The notes beneath the pieces are model-generated. The model ran no database searches. It worked only from the letters and a program-made list of their open reading frames with translations, and was not told the origin of the DNA. 57,467 bases of DNA. It comes from Solobacterium sp. UBA3691 (GTDB lineage Bacteria; Bacillota_I; Bacilli_A; Erysipelotrichales; Erysipelotrichaceae). The stretch spans positions 1-57,467 of the forward strand of contig DFIS01000032.1 in NCBI GenBank assembly GCA_002372175.1, given 5' to 3'. Both the position numbers and the translations under genes were made by a program. Positions 24,480-32,393 of this stretch are shown one piece after another (position 1 is the stretch's first letter; every line of letters starts with the position of its first letter).

Positions 24480-24966
24480 ATTCCTGCACCGCCCGGATGA
24501 TCTGTTCCGCAGTCTCCTCGATCGTACCGTTATTGTCGATGCGCACATCCGCATACATCCGGTAGAGACCTATCCTCTCTTCATACAGTTCTGTCAGCTG
24601 TTCTCTTGTTGTACTTAACGGTCTTGAGGCTGTCGTATAGAGCTTATCCAGATCCCTGTCCAGCCACAGGATGATACCGTTCTCCTTCAGCATGCGCATG
24701 TTTTCGGGATCCTTGACCACCCCGCCGCCGCAGCTGATCAGGGTGCCGCAGTCATGCATGTGCATGCGTATGCATTCGGTCTCTGCCTGACGAAAGAAAG
24801 CTTCCCCGTGTGTGCGGAAACACTCCGTGATGGACATGCCGATCTCTTCGCTGACCTCATCATCCAATTCTATATACGGCATACCCAGTCTTTCCGCGGT
24901 CAGTGCCGTCATTGTTGTCTTGCCGGAAGTAGGCATACCGATCAGTACGATATTCTTATCTGTCAT
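24469..24966 (-). CDS. aroK: Shikimate kinase
   Basis: A 165-residue P-loop kinase making shikimate-3-phosphate. Walker A is GMPTSGKTT (10-18), the shikimate/Mg-binding ELDD is at 33-36, and GGG at 80-82 binds substrate; the lid has SRPLSTTREQL. Normal length. It overlaps aroC by 11 bases upstream and aroA by 11 bases downstream, a regular overlap pattern showing a tightly coupled operon. Confidence 0.96.
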   Translation of the reverse strand: MTDKNIVLIGMPTSGKTTMTALTAERLGMPYIELDDEVSEEIGMSITECFRTHGEAFFRQAETECIRMHMHDCGTLISCGGGVVKDPENMRMLKENGIILWLDRDLDKLYTTASRPLSTTREQLTELYEERIGLYRMYADVRIDNNGTIEETAEQIIRAVQEYEG

Positions 24967-26077
24967 CGTTATCTCTTTCTCTGAGTACTCTCAGCCAGCT
25001 GCGGCCATATGCCTCACTCAGAAGATCCGCCAGCACAAACGCGGTCATCGCATTCACAACAACAGCTGCCCGGTGGATCACTGCCGGATCATGCCTGCCC
25101 CTGATCTCCATGACGGTATTCTCCTTCGTCTTCAGATTGACTGTCTTCTGCGGCAGCGATATCGAAGGCGTAGGCTTGATCACGGTCTGAAAACAAACGG
25201 GCATGCCGTTGGTGATACCGCCGTTAACACCGCCGTTGTGGTTGCTCAGGGTGATTATCTTCCCGTCTCTGTACGCAAACGGATCATTGGCTTCACTGCC
25301 GTAAAGATCCGCAAATGCTGTCCCGATACCAAATGTCACGCCTTTAACAGCACCGATCGAAAACAGTGCTTCTGAGATACGGCTCTCAACCGATCCAAAC
25401 ATCGGTTCGCCAAGTCCTGCCGGCAAGCCCGTGACTGCCGTCTCCAGGATCCCGCCCACGGAATCCCCTTTTTCCTTTGCGTCTTTGATCTCGGCGATCA
25501 TGCGTTCTGCCTGCTCATCATCCAGGACCGGGAATTCACGTTCTTTCAGCAGTTCCATATCGCAGGCAAGATCTTCGCCAAAGCTCCGGTCCGTGATGCC
25601 GTGAAGTCTTTGAATATGTGTGCCGATCAGGATACCTTCCTCTTCCAGTGCATGCATCAGGATTGCTCCGGCTGCTGTCAGCGCCGCTGTCAGCCTGCCC
25701 GAGAAATGACCACCTCCGCGCTTATCCTGATATCCTTCATAGCGTATCTCTGCTGTATAGTCCGCATGTCCGGGACGCACCAGATCTTCGATACTGCTGT
25801 AATCAGCACTGCGCACATCGCTGTTGCGTATCAGCAGCGCTAACGGTGTGCCTTCGGTTTTCCCGTGATATACACCGGAAAGTATACTGACATGATCCGC
25901 TTCCCTTCTGCCTGTGGAAACAGCAGAAAGACCCTGCCGTTTCTGCATCACAGAGACAATATAGTCTTCATTGATCACCATGCCCGAAGGAAGCCCGTCG
26001 AGCACACAGCCAATAGCTTCTCCGTGTGATTCCCCGAATACCGTCAGTTTTAATACATTTCCGATCGTATTCTTCAT
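24956..26077 (-). CDS. aroC: Chorismate synthase
   Basis: A 373-residue FMN-dependent synthase that forms chorismate from EPSP. Signatures are GESHGEAIGCVLDGLPSG, the RPGHADYT motif, GGHFSGRLTAA and the C-terminal GRHDPAVIHRAAVVVNAM. AGAGGAG precedes the ATG. First gene of the operon, behind a TTTACA-17-TATGAT promoter and a leader of about 90 bases that contains a strong hairpin directly before the ribosome site. Confidence 0.97.
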   Translation of the reverse strand: MKNTIGNVLKLTVFGESHGEAIGCVLDGLPSGMVINEDYIVSVMQKRQGLSAVSTGRREADHVSILSGVYHGKTEGTPLALLIRNSDVRSADYSSIEDLVRPGHADYTAEIRYEGYQDKRGGGHFSGRLTAALTAAGAILMHALEEEGILIGTHIQRLHGITDRSFGEDLACDMELLKEREFPVLDDEQAERMIAEIKDAKEKGDSVGGILETAVTGLPAGLGEPMFGSVESRISEALFSIGAVKGVTFGIGTAFADLYGSEANDPFAYRDGKIITLSNHNGGVNGGITNGMPVCFQTVIKPTPSISLPQKTVNLKTKENTVMEIRGRHDPAVIHRAAVVVNAMTAFVLADLLSEAYGRSWLRVLRERDNDDR

Positions 26078-26096
26078 TTTATCTCCTCTGAATAAA

Positions 26097-26121
26097 GACC
26101 ATATGGTCTATCCATATGGTC
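26097..26121 (-). promoter_or_regulatory. Leader hairpin / attenuator-like element before aroC
   Basis: Perfect 10-bp inverted repeat GACCATATGG-N5-CCATATGGTC, followed on the minus strand by TTTATT and then the aroC ribosome site. Each arm contains the palindrome CCATATGG, so the site is also a direct repeat with a 13-base period. It may be an intrinsic terminator used for attenuation, or a tandem operator. Confidence 0.6.
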
Positions 26122-26173
26122 TCCATGTTTCCTGCGGATAAACCGTAACAGATACCGTCTGTCATAAGCCGTA

Positions 26174-26202
26174 ATCATACGCTGACAGAACCGGTATGTA
26201 AA
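26174..26202 (-). promoter_or_regulatory. Promoter of aroC-aroK-aroA
   Basis: Minus strand TTTACA (26197-26202), 17-base spacer, TATGAT (26174-26179), directly after the mgtE stop codon. Expected start near 26167. Confidence 0.7.
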
Positions 26203-26206
26203 GAAG

Positions 26207-27586
26207 CTAGATATGCAGCAGTGCCGTCGCAAAGCGGAAGTAGATCAGCAGCGAGATCGCATCAACGATCGTCGTGATAAACGGAGATGCCATGACTGCC
26301 GGGTCAAAGCCCATGCGTTTGGCAATGATCGGCAGTGTACAGCCGACCAGCTTCGCCGCAAATACCGTGCATACCAGAGTAAGACAGATCACCGCCGCAA
26401 CCCAGACCGTGATCGGATTGTGGAAGATCATCCTGTCGACAAGCATCAGCTTGCCAAAGTTCAGTAAAGCCAGCACGGCACCGACCGTCACCGCAACTCT
26501 CATCTCTTTCCAGACGACCTTGCCGATATCCTTCATCGAGATCTCATCCAGTGAGATACCGCGGATGATCGTAACACTTGCCTGGGAACCGGCATTACCG
26601 CCGGTATCCATCAGCATCGGGATATATGCCGTCAGGATCGTTACCGAAGCCAGGGCATCCTCAAACGAAGAGATGATCTGTCCGGTAAATGTAGCCGACA
26701 CCATCAGCAGCATCAGCCAGGGCAGACGGGACTTTACGGTCTCCATGATGCCTGTACTCAGATACGGCTTGTAGGAAGGCGTAATAGCAGCCATACGTTC
26801 GATATCTTCGGTCGTCTCTTCAACCAGGACGTCGAGAGCATCGTCGATGGTAACGATACCGACAAGTCTGTTTTCCTTATCCACAACAGGCATGGCAAGG
26901 AAGTCGTACTTCTCAAACTTACGGGCTGTCTGTTCCTGGTCATCCAGGGTAGAAGCACTGATGATATTCGTATCCATGATCTCATCCATGGTCTCATCTT
27001 CTTCCGCAAGAAGAAGTGTTCTTAACGGTACAAAACCAATCAGATGCCGGTCTCTGTCCAGTACATAGATAACGGAGATCGTCTCCATGTCATGTCCGAC
27101 ACGGCGGATCTTCTTCAGCGCATCCCCGACCGTCATATTCTCCTTGACATCGAGATACTCGGTCGTCATGATCGAGCCGGTGGAATCCTCCGGATACTGC
27201 AGGATGTTGTTTATGTCTCTGCGGGTCTCGGGATCGGCAGTCGCCAGGATCCTCTTGACAACATTGGCAGGCATCTCCTCAATGATATCTACAGCATCAT
27301 CCAGATACAGTTCATCAAGGACTTCTTTCAGCTCTGCCCGTGAGAATCCCCTGATCAGTTTCTCCTGCGAGTCTGCCTCAAGCTCAACGAAGACTTCGGC
27401 TGCCAGTTCCTTCGGCAGTAAACGGAAAACGACCGGAATCGTATCTTCCGGCAGATCTTCCATGATATATGCTATATCAAACGGTTCGAGATCCAATAAC
27501 GTCTCCCTGACCTGTACATACTTCTTTTCATCAAGAGAGTTTTGGACCGTTTCGGTCAGTTCTTCGATATTTCTTTTATGAGTCAT
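26207..27586 (-). CDS. mgtE: Magnesium transporter MgtE
   Basis: A 459-residue magnesium channel. It has the soluble MgtE N domain (ETLLDLEPFDIAYIMEDLPEDTIPVVFRLL), two CBS domains (one around SIMTTEYLDVKENMTVGDAL, the second with LVGIVTIDDALDVL) and a C-terminal membrane domain of five helices with IPMLMDTGGNAGSQASVTIIRG, the pore-lining signature. Start 27586 is preferred because GGGAGGG precedes it. The 5' region is too short for an M-box riboswitch, and none is seen. Monocistronic or followed by aro read-through. Confidence 0.96.
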   Translation of the reverse strand: MTHKRNIEELTETVQNSLDEKKYVQVRETLLDLEPFDIAYIMEDLPEDTIPVVFRLLPKELAAEVFVELEADSQEKLIRGFSRAELKEVLDELYLDDAVDIIEEMPANVVKRILATADPETRRDINNILQYPEDSTGSIMTTEYLDVKENMTVGDALKKIRRVGHDMETISVIYVLDRDRHLIGFVPLRTLLLAEEDETMDEIMDTNIISASTLDDQEQTARKFEKYDFLAMPVVDKENRLVGIVTIDDALDVLVEETTEDIERMAAITPSYKPYLSTGIMETVKSRLPWLMLLMVSATFTGQIISSFEDALASVTILTAYIPMLMDTGGNAGSQASVTIIRGISLDEISMKDIGKVVWKEMRVAVTVGAVLALLNFGKLMLVDRMIFHNPITVWVAAVICLTLVCTVFAAKLVGCTLPIIAKRMGFDPAVMASPFITTIVDAISLLIYFRFATALLHI

Positions 27587-27665
27587 CGTATATCCCTCCC
27601 GTGTCCTCTTTAATCTTACCGTATTCAGCAGAAAATGTGCCAACAAATCTGCAGTTTTACGGCCG

Positions 27666-27674
27666 TGATATAAT
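27666..27674 (+). promoter_or_regulatory. Extended -10 promoter of the small membrane protein gene
   Basis: TGA-TATAAT, a perfect extended -10 (TGn-TATAAT), ending six bases before the ATG at 27681, so transcription should start at the ATG. Confidence 0.7.
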
Positions 27675-27680
27675 CATTTT

Positions 27681-28190
27681 ATGCATAAGCGTATTACTGC
27701 ACTCCTGGGTTATCTGATCGTTCCGTTTCTTTTCGTTCTGCCGTATATCAGACACTCGCTGATCACGGAGAACTATACGCTGATCATCAATGCCGAGCCT
27801 GTGTATATCCTGCCTCTGCTGGTATGTCTTTGTTACCTGTTTTATATCCTGATGAAAGCAGGAGAGACCCTGCATATCCCCGGATATAAAAAAATATATC
27901 CCCTGCCGGTGATCCTGTTTCTGTGCATCATGTGTATTCCTTACCGGGAGGAATCAGCACCCGTATCACAGATCCATGTCCTGCTGGGATATATCGTTTT
28001 CATCCTGATGAATCTGATCATGTTCAGGATGTTTGTGTTTGCGCCGAAGTACCGGATGGCTTATGTGCTTTGTACGATGCTGGCCATGGGCACCGCTGTC
28101 ACGTTCCTTTCGGTATGCGGTCTTGCGGAAGTCATCTACGCTTCTTCGCTTGTCATCATTCTTACCGCCAAGGTACAGCAGAAGAAATGA
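27681..28190 (+). CDS. Small polytopic membrane protein, unknown function
   Basis: A 169-residue protein with about five hydrophobic helices separated by short charged loops (RHSLITEN, KAGETLHIPGYKK, REESAPVS, APKYR) and a basic end KVQQKK. No family is recognised. There is no ribosome site; a perfect extended -10 box six bases upstream makes a leaderless mRNA likely. It ends exactly where the converging thioesterase gene ends (stop codons at 28190 and 28191 abut). Confidence 0.75.
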   Translation: MHKRITALLGYLIVPFLFVLPYIRHSLITENYTLIINAEPVYILPLLVCLCYLFYILMKAGETLHIPGYKKIYPLPVILFLCIMCIPYREESAPVSQIHVLLGYIVFILMNLIMFRMFVFAPKYRMAYVLCTMLAMGTAVTFLSVCGLAEVIYASSLVIILTAKVQQKK

Positions 28191-29117
28191 TCACCAGTTC
28201 TGCAGTACTTCCTGCAGTCTGCGGCCGATATCTTCTCTGGTCCTCCGGCATTCCTTTGGATATTCCTTTCCGGCTTTGAACATCATTCCGACAAGCAGTC
28301 CTGTGCCAACAGGCAGGGCCATTTTCAGCATGGATTCCGGAAAGACAAAGTGTGTGCCATGTTCATAGATCCAGGCTTCACAGGTACAGGTATGCGGTAA
28401 ACGTGACAGTCTCTCCTGCATCCTGCGGATATATCTGCAGGTATCCCAGAGCGCATCATCCTCAGCTCCGATCAGGATGATCCTGCCGTGTATGTTCTCG
28501 ATCTTGATCATCTCCTGCTCCTGCAGGGGATGTCTTCTTTCGGATTCATCAAACAGATTCCGGCTGGCGACCCGGTTGCCTGTCTCTTTTGACTCCTTCT
28601 GGATCATCTGCCAGTATTCAGGATGTCTGTAGGCATACGGAAGATACGGCAGATCCTGACCGTGTACGGATACCGATGATTCATTGTCTCCGGGACGCTC
28701 TTCCATGCCGTCCTTCCCGTCTCTGTAGAAACCTTCCATGATAAAGTCACAGGGTGTCATCGCCGCGGTCAGGGTGATCTCCGGATAATACGAAGCTGCC
28801 GTCAGCGCCAGCATGCCGGTCGTCGAAGCCCCGGCGATACCGATCTTCTCACATCCCTGCTGTTTCAGAAACGCGATCGCTTTTTCAAAACGCTCGAGCG
28901 GGTAGCTGTGATGTCCGTAGTCCTTCTTTGCCGGCGACATTGCCAGTACATGGCACCCTGTACGGTTCACCCACGCCGCCCCGGTCCTGGCCATCAGATC
29001 ATCGGCACTGTCACCCAGCATCAGGATCATGCCCTTTGTGCTGCCTCCGGAACAGGGATACCATGCCCCGTGGAAACCATCAGTTTCTGCTGTAAATGTA
29101 CACTTTGGCTTTCTCAT
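28191..29117 (-). CDS. Acyl-CoA thioester hydrolase / BAAT C-terminal domain protein
   Basis: A 308-residue alpha/beta hydrolase. The nucleophile elbow is IGIAGASTTGMLAL (GxSxxG), the acid is in LIGAEDDALWDT and the His in EHGTHFVFP, in the order expected for BAAT-C hydrolases and related dienelactone-type enzymes. Family members transfer or hydrolyse acyl-CoA thioesters. It overlaps the ATC-hydrolase-like gene upstream by four bases and is the last gene of a three-gene operon behind a methyltransferase. The natural substrate is unknown. Confidence 0.85.
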   Translation of the reverse strand: MRKPKCTFTAETDGFHGAWYPCSGGSTKGMILMLGDSADDLMARTGAAWVNRTGCHVLAMSPAKKDYGHHSYPLERFEKAIAFLKQQGCEKIGIAGASTTGMLALTAASYYPEITLTAAMTPCDFIMEGFYRDGKDGMEERPGDNESSVSVHGQDLPYLPYAYRHPEYWQMIQKESKETGNRVASRNLFDESERRHPLQEQEMIKIENIHGRIILIGAEDDALWDTCRYIRRMQERLSRLPHTCTCEAWIYEHGTHFVFPESMLKMALPVGTGLLVGMMFKAGKEYPKECRRTREDIGRRLQEVLQNW

Positions 29118-29824
29118 TGTCTTCTCCTGCTGACGAGATATCCGTTCTCATCTCTTATCGTTTCATATTCCTTTGCCAGGGAATGATCACTGCCAACGAC
29201 ACAGTAATCACAGATCGTGCCGTTTCCGCATGTACTGCAGCGGATCAGCCGCCCGTGGATCTGCTCAATGCCGTAGAAGTCACTGTTGCACAATAACGGC
29301 AAAACATGCAGGAGATCATGTGCCCTTGCAAACTCCGCATTGGGACACTGCGTAAAGCTGTAACGTGAGATACACTTCTCCGCATCATACGGTTCGGTAA
29401 CATTCGCAAATCCTGCGGGATACTTCAGGATATCCTTCCTGTCCCGCTTCCCGGCATGGGCGAATACGGTATTGATCAGCCTCATATCCGCACGCCGGTT
29501 CAGGTCGATGACCTTTCCCAGGATCATGAAGGGTCTCATGAACATTGTCTGCACAAACTCCTGCAGTTCTTCAGCCGGCGGCTGATCGGGCAGACATGCG
29601 TACAGAGAGAAGACCAGAAGACCTCCGTAGATCGCCGAAGCATGGCCGTTATCCTTCCCGCCAAGATCCGGCAGATCCCTGTAGTATTCAAGATACTTTT
29701 TCTTTATTTCCTGCCAGATCCTCTCCGCATCCGCTCCATAGCGTTCCGTGAGAAACCCTCTGACTCTTTTGTCATACACCTTCGGATACAGCTTTCCGGT
29801 CAGTTTTTCAAATTCATCCTGCAT
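29114..29824 (-). CDS. L-2-amino-thiazoline-4-carboxylic acid (ATC) hydrolase family protein
   Basis: A 236-residue protein resembling the ATC hydrolase family: N-terminal helical part (RVRGFLTERYGADAERIW) and a C-terminal part with CISRYSFTQCPNAEF, PLLCNSDFYGIEQIHGRLIRCSTCGNGTICDYCVVG. The founding members open the thiazoline ring of ATC on the way to cysteine; in Bacillota the family is broad and functions are mostly untested. Start at 29824 follows GGAGG by six bases and overlaps the methyltransferase end by 11 bases. Middle gene of the operon. Confidence 0.8.
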   Translation of the reverse strand: MQDEFEKLTGKLYPKVYDKRVRGFLTERYGADAERIWQEIKKKYLEYYRDLPDLGGKDNGHASAIYGGLLVFSLYACLPDQPPAEELQEFVQTMFMRPFMILGKVIDLNRRADMRLINTVFAHAGKRDRKDILKYPAGFANVTEPYDAEKCISRYSFTQCPNAEFARAHDLLHVLPLLCNSDFYGIEQIHGRLIRCSTCGNGTICDYCVVGSDHSLAKEYETIRDENGYLVSRRRQ

Positions 29825-30434
29825 GTACATCCTCCGTCTTTCGTATCACCGCAGCTGCGCAAGGTACTCTGCCCCTGATCTCATGAACGGCGATATCGGT
29901 ATATCCGGCATCGGTAAAGAATGAACGGTAATTGCCGAAGGTAAACTGCCGTTTGAAGTCAGCACCTGCCTTGCCTACGATCTTTGAGAATGTACTTTCC
30001 TTCCCCATATCATCCTTGTTTACATACGTGGGAATGATCAGCTTTCCGCCCTTCCGGCATACTCTGTCCAGCTCTTTCAATGCCGTATACGGCTCATCCA
30101 GCAGATGTATCACATTGCCTGCGATCACGACATCAAAGCTTTCATCTGCAAATTCAAGATGTGTGATATCTGCCTTTCTCACCTCTGTGTTGGTCATGTT
30201 CACGAGCTTTTTCCGGGTCTCTCTCAGCATGCCTTCCGCATAGTCTGTCGCAATCAGATGATGGCACTTCGCCGCCGCATATACACTGATCATACCGGTG
30301 CCGCAGGCACACTCCAGCACATCATCTTCAGGGCCGATCTCTGCCGATACGATCCTGCACATCTCCCTGTTCACTTTGCCGTTGTAGATATTTCCAAACA
30401 GGTCATATACTCCCGATACCTTATCCCAGAACAT
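29814..30434 (-). CDS. Class I SAM-dependent methyltransferase
   Basis: A 206-residue methyltransferase. The SAM-binding motif is VLECACGTGMISVYAA, followed by ATDYAEGML (acidic end of beta 2), KADITHLEFADESFDVVIAGNVIHLL and LIIPTYV. It resembles UbiE/menaquinone-type enzymes in layout but no substrate is implied. Start 30434 is set by GGGAGG. First gene of the operon with the ATC-hydrolase-like and BAAT-like genes; a GTTAG-N6-CTAAC operator lies between its promoter and ribosome site. Confidence 0.9.
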   Translation of the reverse strand: MFWDKVSGVYDLFGNIYNGKVNREMCRIVSAEIGPEDDVLECACGTGMISVYAAAKCHHLIATDYAEGMLRETRKKLVNMTNTEVRKADITHLEFADESFDVVIAGNVIHLLDEPYTALKELDRVCRKGGKLIIPTYVNKDDMGKESTFSKIVGKAGADFKRQFTFGNYRSFFTDAGYTDIAVHEIRGRVPCAAAVIRKTEDVHAG

Positions 30435-30461
30435 CGTACTGCCTCCCTGCACAGCCTGTAT

Positions 30462-30477
30462 GTTAGTTGCACCTAAC
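30462..30477. promoter_or_regulatory. Operator GTTAG-N6-CTAAC upstream of the methyltransferase operon
   Basis: Inverted repeat GTTAG-TTGCAC-CTAAC lying just downstream of the predicted transcription start. It has the same half-sites and spacing as 19949-19964, suggesting one regulator for both. Confidence 0.6.
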
Positions 30478-30487
30478 TTACTGCCAC

Positions 30488-30514
30488 AGTATACCCGGCA
30501 GGCGTGCTTGTCAA
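30488..30514 (-). promoter_or_regulatory. Promoter of the methyltransferase operon
   Basis: Minus strand TTGACA (30509-30514) and TATACT (30488-30493) with a short 15-base spacer; a 17-base spacing would use TACTGT. Start expected near 30481. Confidence 0.55.
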
Positions 30515-30529
30515 GACAGCTGCAGACAG

Positions 30530-30553
30530 AAAAAAAGGTCCCCGCAGGGACCT
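30530..30553 (-). terminator. Terminator of the M29 aminopeptidase gene
   Basis: Minus strand AGGTCCC-TGCG-GGGACCT followed by TTTTTTC. Confidence 0.92.
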
Positions 30554-30561
30554 GAATATGA

Positions 30562-31776
30562 CTAGATGGCGAAGTCTCCGTTATCGAAGATCACGACTTC
30601 TCTGCCGTCTGCCGTTGTGCCGACAATATGCATATCGGGTGTACCGATCATGAAGTCGATATGGATCATCGAATCATTGAATGTATACTTCGGATCACTC
30701 GGCTGTCTGGAACTCAGCGCTCTGCCGAGAGCCAGATGACAGGATGCGTTCTCATCGATCAGCGTCGTATAGTATACTCTTCCGCTCATCGAGATCGGTG
30801 AATGATACTCTACCAGGGCAGCCTCACCGAGATAACCGGCATTCTCATCCATCGTGACAAGAGCTTCAAGCATCTCCTTACCTTCTCCGGCAAGTACTTC
30901 CACGACTTTACCTTTTTCAAAGCGGAAGCCGAAGTTCTCCACGCTCTTACCGCCGAGCACCAGCGGTCTGCTGGCGTAGACTACACCCTCAGTACCGAAC
31001 TTCTCGGGGCTTGTGCAGATCTCTTCCGTCGGGATATTGGCACTGAACGGGACAAAGTTGGCAGGAAGCTGGCGCTTGCCGAAGCCGAACTTGGAATCCG
31101 GTGTCAGGGTGACGGTCAGATCGGTGCCGTTGCCTGCCGTATAGTGGAACTTTGTAAAGTTATAGGAATCGATGATATCACCCTTCTCACGTTTGCGGGC
31201 TTTCTTCTCTTCCCATGTCGCTACGACATCGTTGTCCTCATCGATATAGCAGAGCTTCAGGATCAGCTTCCAGAGCTCATCAAAGCGCTCCTCTTCGGGA
31301 ATATCCGGCAGGATAAAGTCTGCCCATTCCTTTGTCGGGATCATCGCGATCAGCCACTGGCAGTGTTTCTCTCTGCTGGCTTTTCTCATGATATTTCTGA
31401 CGGCATCGGTATGCGCAAAGATCGCATTGGCCTGATCTTCCGGAACATCAGCCATCAGAGCCGGGTTAACACCTTCCAGACGTACATAGCAGGCTCCCTG
31501 ATCCAGATATTTCTGTGTCTGCAGTTCTTCCCAGTCTTCTACCTTTCTGACATCTTCACTGCTTCTGTATTTCGCTGCGACCTTCAGGTTCGGCTCATCC
31601 AGATAGTGAACGATGACATTGGAAGCACCCAGCTTGTAGCATTCCTCCGCAAAGATCGGTGTAAAATACGCACCTTCAATGGCTGCTTCAACCAGTACGG
31701 GCTGACCCTTCTGTACATTCAGACCGACTCTGGCAAGCGTGTAGGCATACTTTCTTTTCATTGCTTCTAAATTCAT
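30562..31776 (-). CDS. M29 family metal-dependent aminopeptidase
   Basis: A 404-residue aminopeptidase of the T/S/PepS family, which removes N-terminal residues from peptides with two cobalt or zinc ions. Visible family parts are VQKGQPVLVEAAIEG at the N-terminus, NGTDLTVTL, the metal-binding ANIPTEEICTSP (Glu ligand), and the C-terminal NDSMIHIDFMIGTPDMHIVG with His and Asp ligands. Full length. Cytoplasmic; no signal. GAGCGGA gives a moderate ribosome site. Monocistronic with its own terminator. Confidence 0.93.
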   Translation of the reverse strand: MNLEAMKRKYAYTLARVGLNVQKGQPVLVEAAIEGAYFTPIFAEECYKLGASNVIVHYLDEPNLKVAAKYRSSEDVRKVEDWEELQTQKYLDQGACYVRLEGVNPALMADVPEDQANAIFAHTDAVRNIMRKASREKHCQWLIAMIPTKEWADFILPDIPEEERFDELWKLILKLCYIDEDNDVVATWEEKKARKREKGDIIDSYNFTKFHYTAGNGTDLTVTLTPDSKFGFGKRQLPANFVPFSANIPTEEICTSPEKFGTEGVVYASRPLVLGGKSVENFGFRFEKGKVVEVLAGEGKEMLEALVTMDENAGYLGEAALVEYHSPISMSGRVYYTTLIDENASCHLALGRALSSRQPSDPKYTFNDSMIHIDFMIGTPDMHIVGTTADGREVVIFDNGDFAI

Positions 31777-31821
31777 AATTCCGCTCTCTTTTCTATGTAA
31801 ATCATTATATATAAATTACAG

Positions 31822-31848
31822 AAAAAAAGAACCTGTTTTTACAGGTTC
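31822..31848 (-). terminator. Terminator of the Lys/Ala-rich protein gene
   Basis: Minus strand GAACCTGT and ACAGGTTC pair around a 4-base loop and are followed by seven T residues. Confidence 0.92.
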
Positions 31849-31859
31849 ATTTTCATCTT

Positions 31860-32270
31860 TTACTGATTTACTTCCCAGTAACTTCTGCGGTCTTCACGAA
31901 GATTATCCGTATAGTAACGGACAGTCAGTTCCTTGGAGATCCTGGACTTGATCTTCGGCTCAACGATGAAGCCGTCACCTTCAAGCATCAGATCGAGGAT
32001 AGCCTGTGCAGCAACCTTAACGTTGTTTACACCGCCCTCAACCTCTTCATTGAGTGCTCCGGCATTGACTTCAATATACAGCCAGTTCATGTTGTGAGCT
32101 TCCCACTTCTTCCAGTTGATGACATCCTTATAATCCTGAAGTGTCTTCTTCACAACTATAGGCTTAGCTTCTTTCTTCGGTGCTTCTGCAGGTGCAGCAG
32201 CTTTCTTCGTCGATTTACGGGCGGTAGGTTTTTTTACTTCCGCCACAGTTTCTTTCTTTTTTGCAGGCAT
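31860..32270 (-). CDS. Small basic protein with histone H1-like Lys/Ala/Pro N-terminus, unknown function
   Basis: A 136-residue protein. Residues 1-45 are Lys/Ala/Pro/Thr-rich and disordered-looking (PTARKSTKKAAAPAEAPKKEAKP), like bacterial H1-type tails. Residues 46-136 form a compact domain with DYKDVINWKKWEAHNMNW, LDLMLEGDGFIVEPKIKSRISKELTVRYYTDNLREDRRSYWEVNQ; no family is recognised. The start at 32270 has GGAGGAGG nearby. A TGA-TATAAT extended -10 lies 30 bases upstream. Divergent from the NAD(P)HX repair gene. A nucleic-acid role is a guess from composition only. Confidence 0.8.
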   Translation of the reverse strand: MPAKKKETVAEVKKPTARKSTKKAAAPAEAPKKEAKPIVVKKTLQDYKDVINWKKWEAHNMNWLYIEVNAGALNEEVEGGVNNVKVAAQAILDLMLEGDGFIVEPKIKSRISKELTVRYYTDNLREDRRSYWEVNQ

Positions 32271-32295
32271 ATTATACCTCCTCCTATCTTGTTCA

Positions 32296-32304
32296 ATTAT
32301 ATCA
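32296..32304 (-). promoter_or_regulatory. Extended -10 promoter of the Lys/Ala-rich protein gene
   Basis: Minus strand TGA-TATAAT, a perfect extended -10. Start near 32289, leaving an 18-base leader with GGAGGAGG. Confidence 0.7.
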
Positions 32305-32393
32305 CGTTTAATATGTCGGTTATAATGTAATTTGAAAAAGGTATGCATAATCTGATTTTCCTATGATATGCTTTAGTTATAAGGAATAATAAG

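Noticed and set aside
26122..26166. T-box or tryptophan-peptide leader for the aro operon
   Set aside because: No T-box GGTGG-type core, no specifier stem and no short Trp-rich open frame could be seen.
27587..27680. M-box magnesium riboswitch before mgtE
   Set aside because: The region is under 100 bases and none of the conserved M-box core sequences is visible.
30802..31770. Plus-strand 322-codon frame opposite the M29 aminopeptidase
   Set aside because: Antisense shadow without start signals or motifs.
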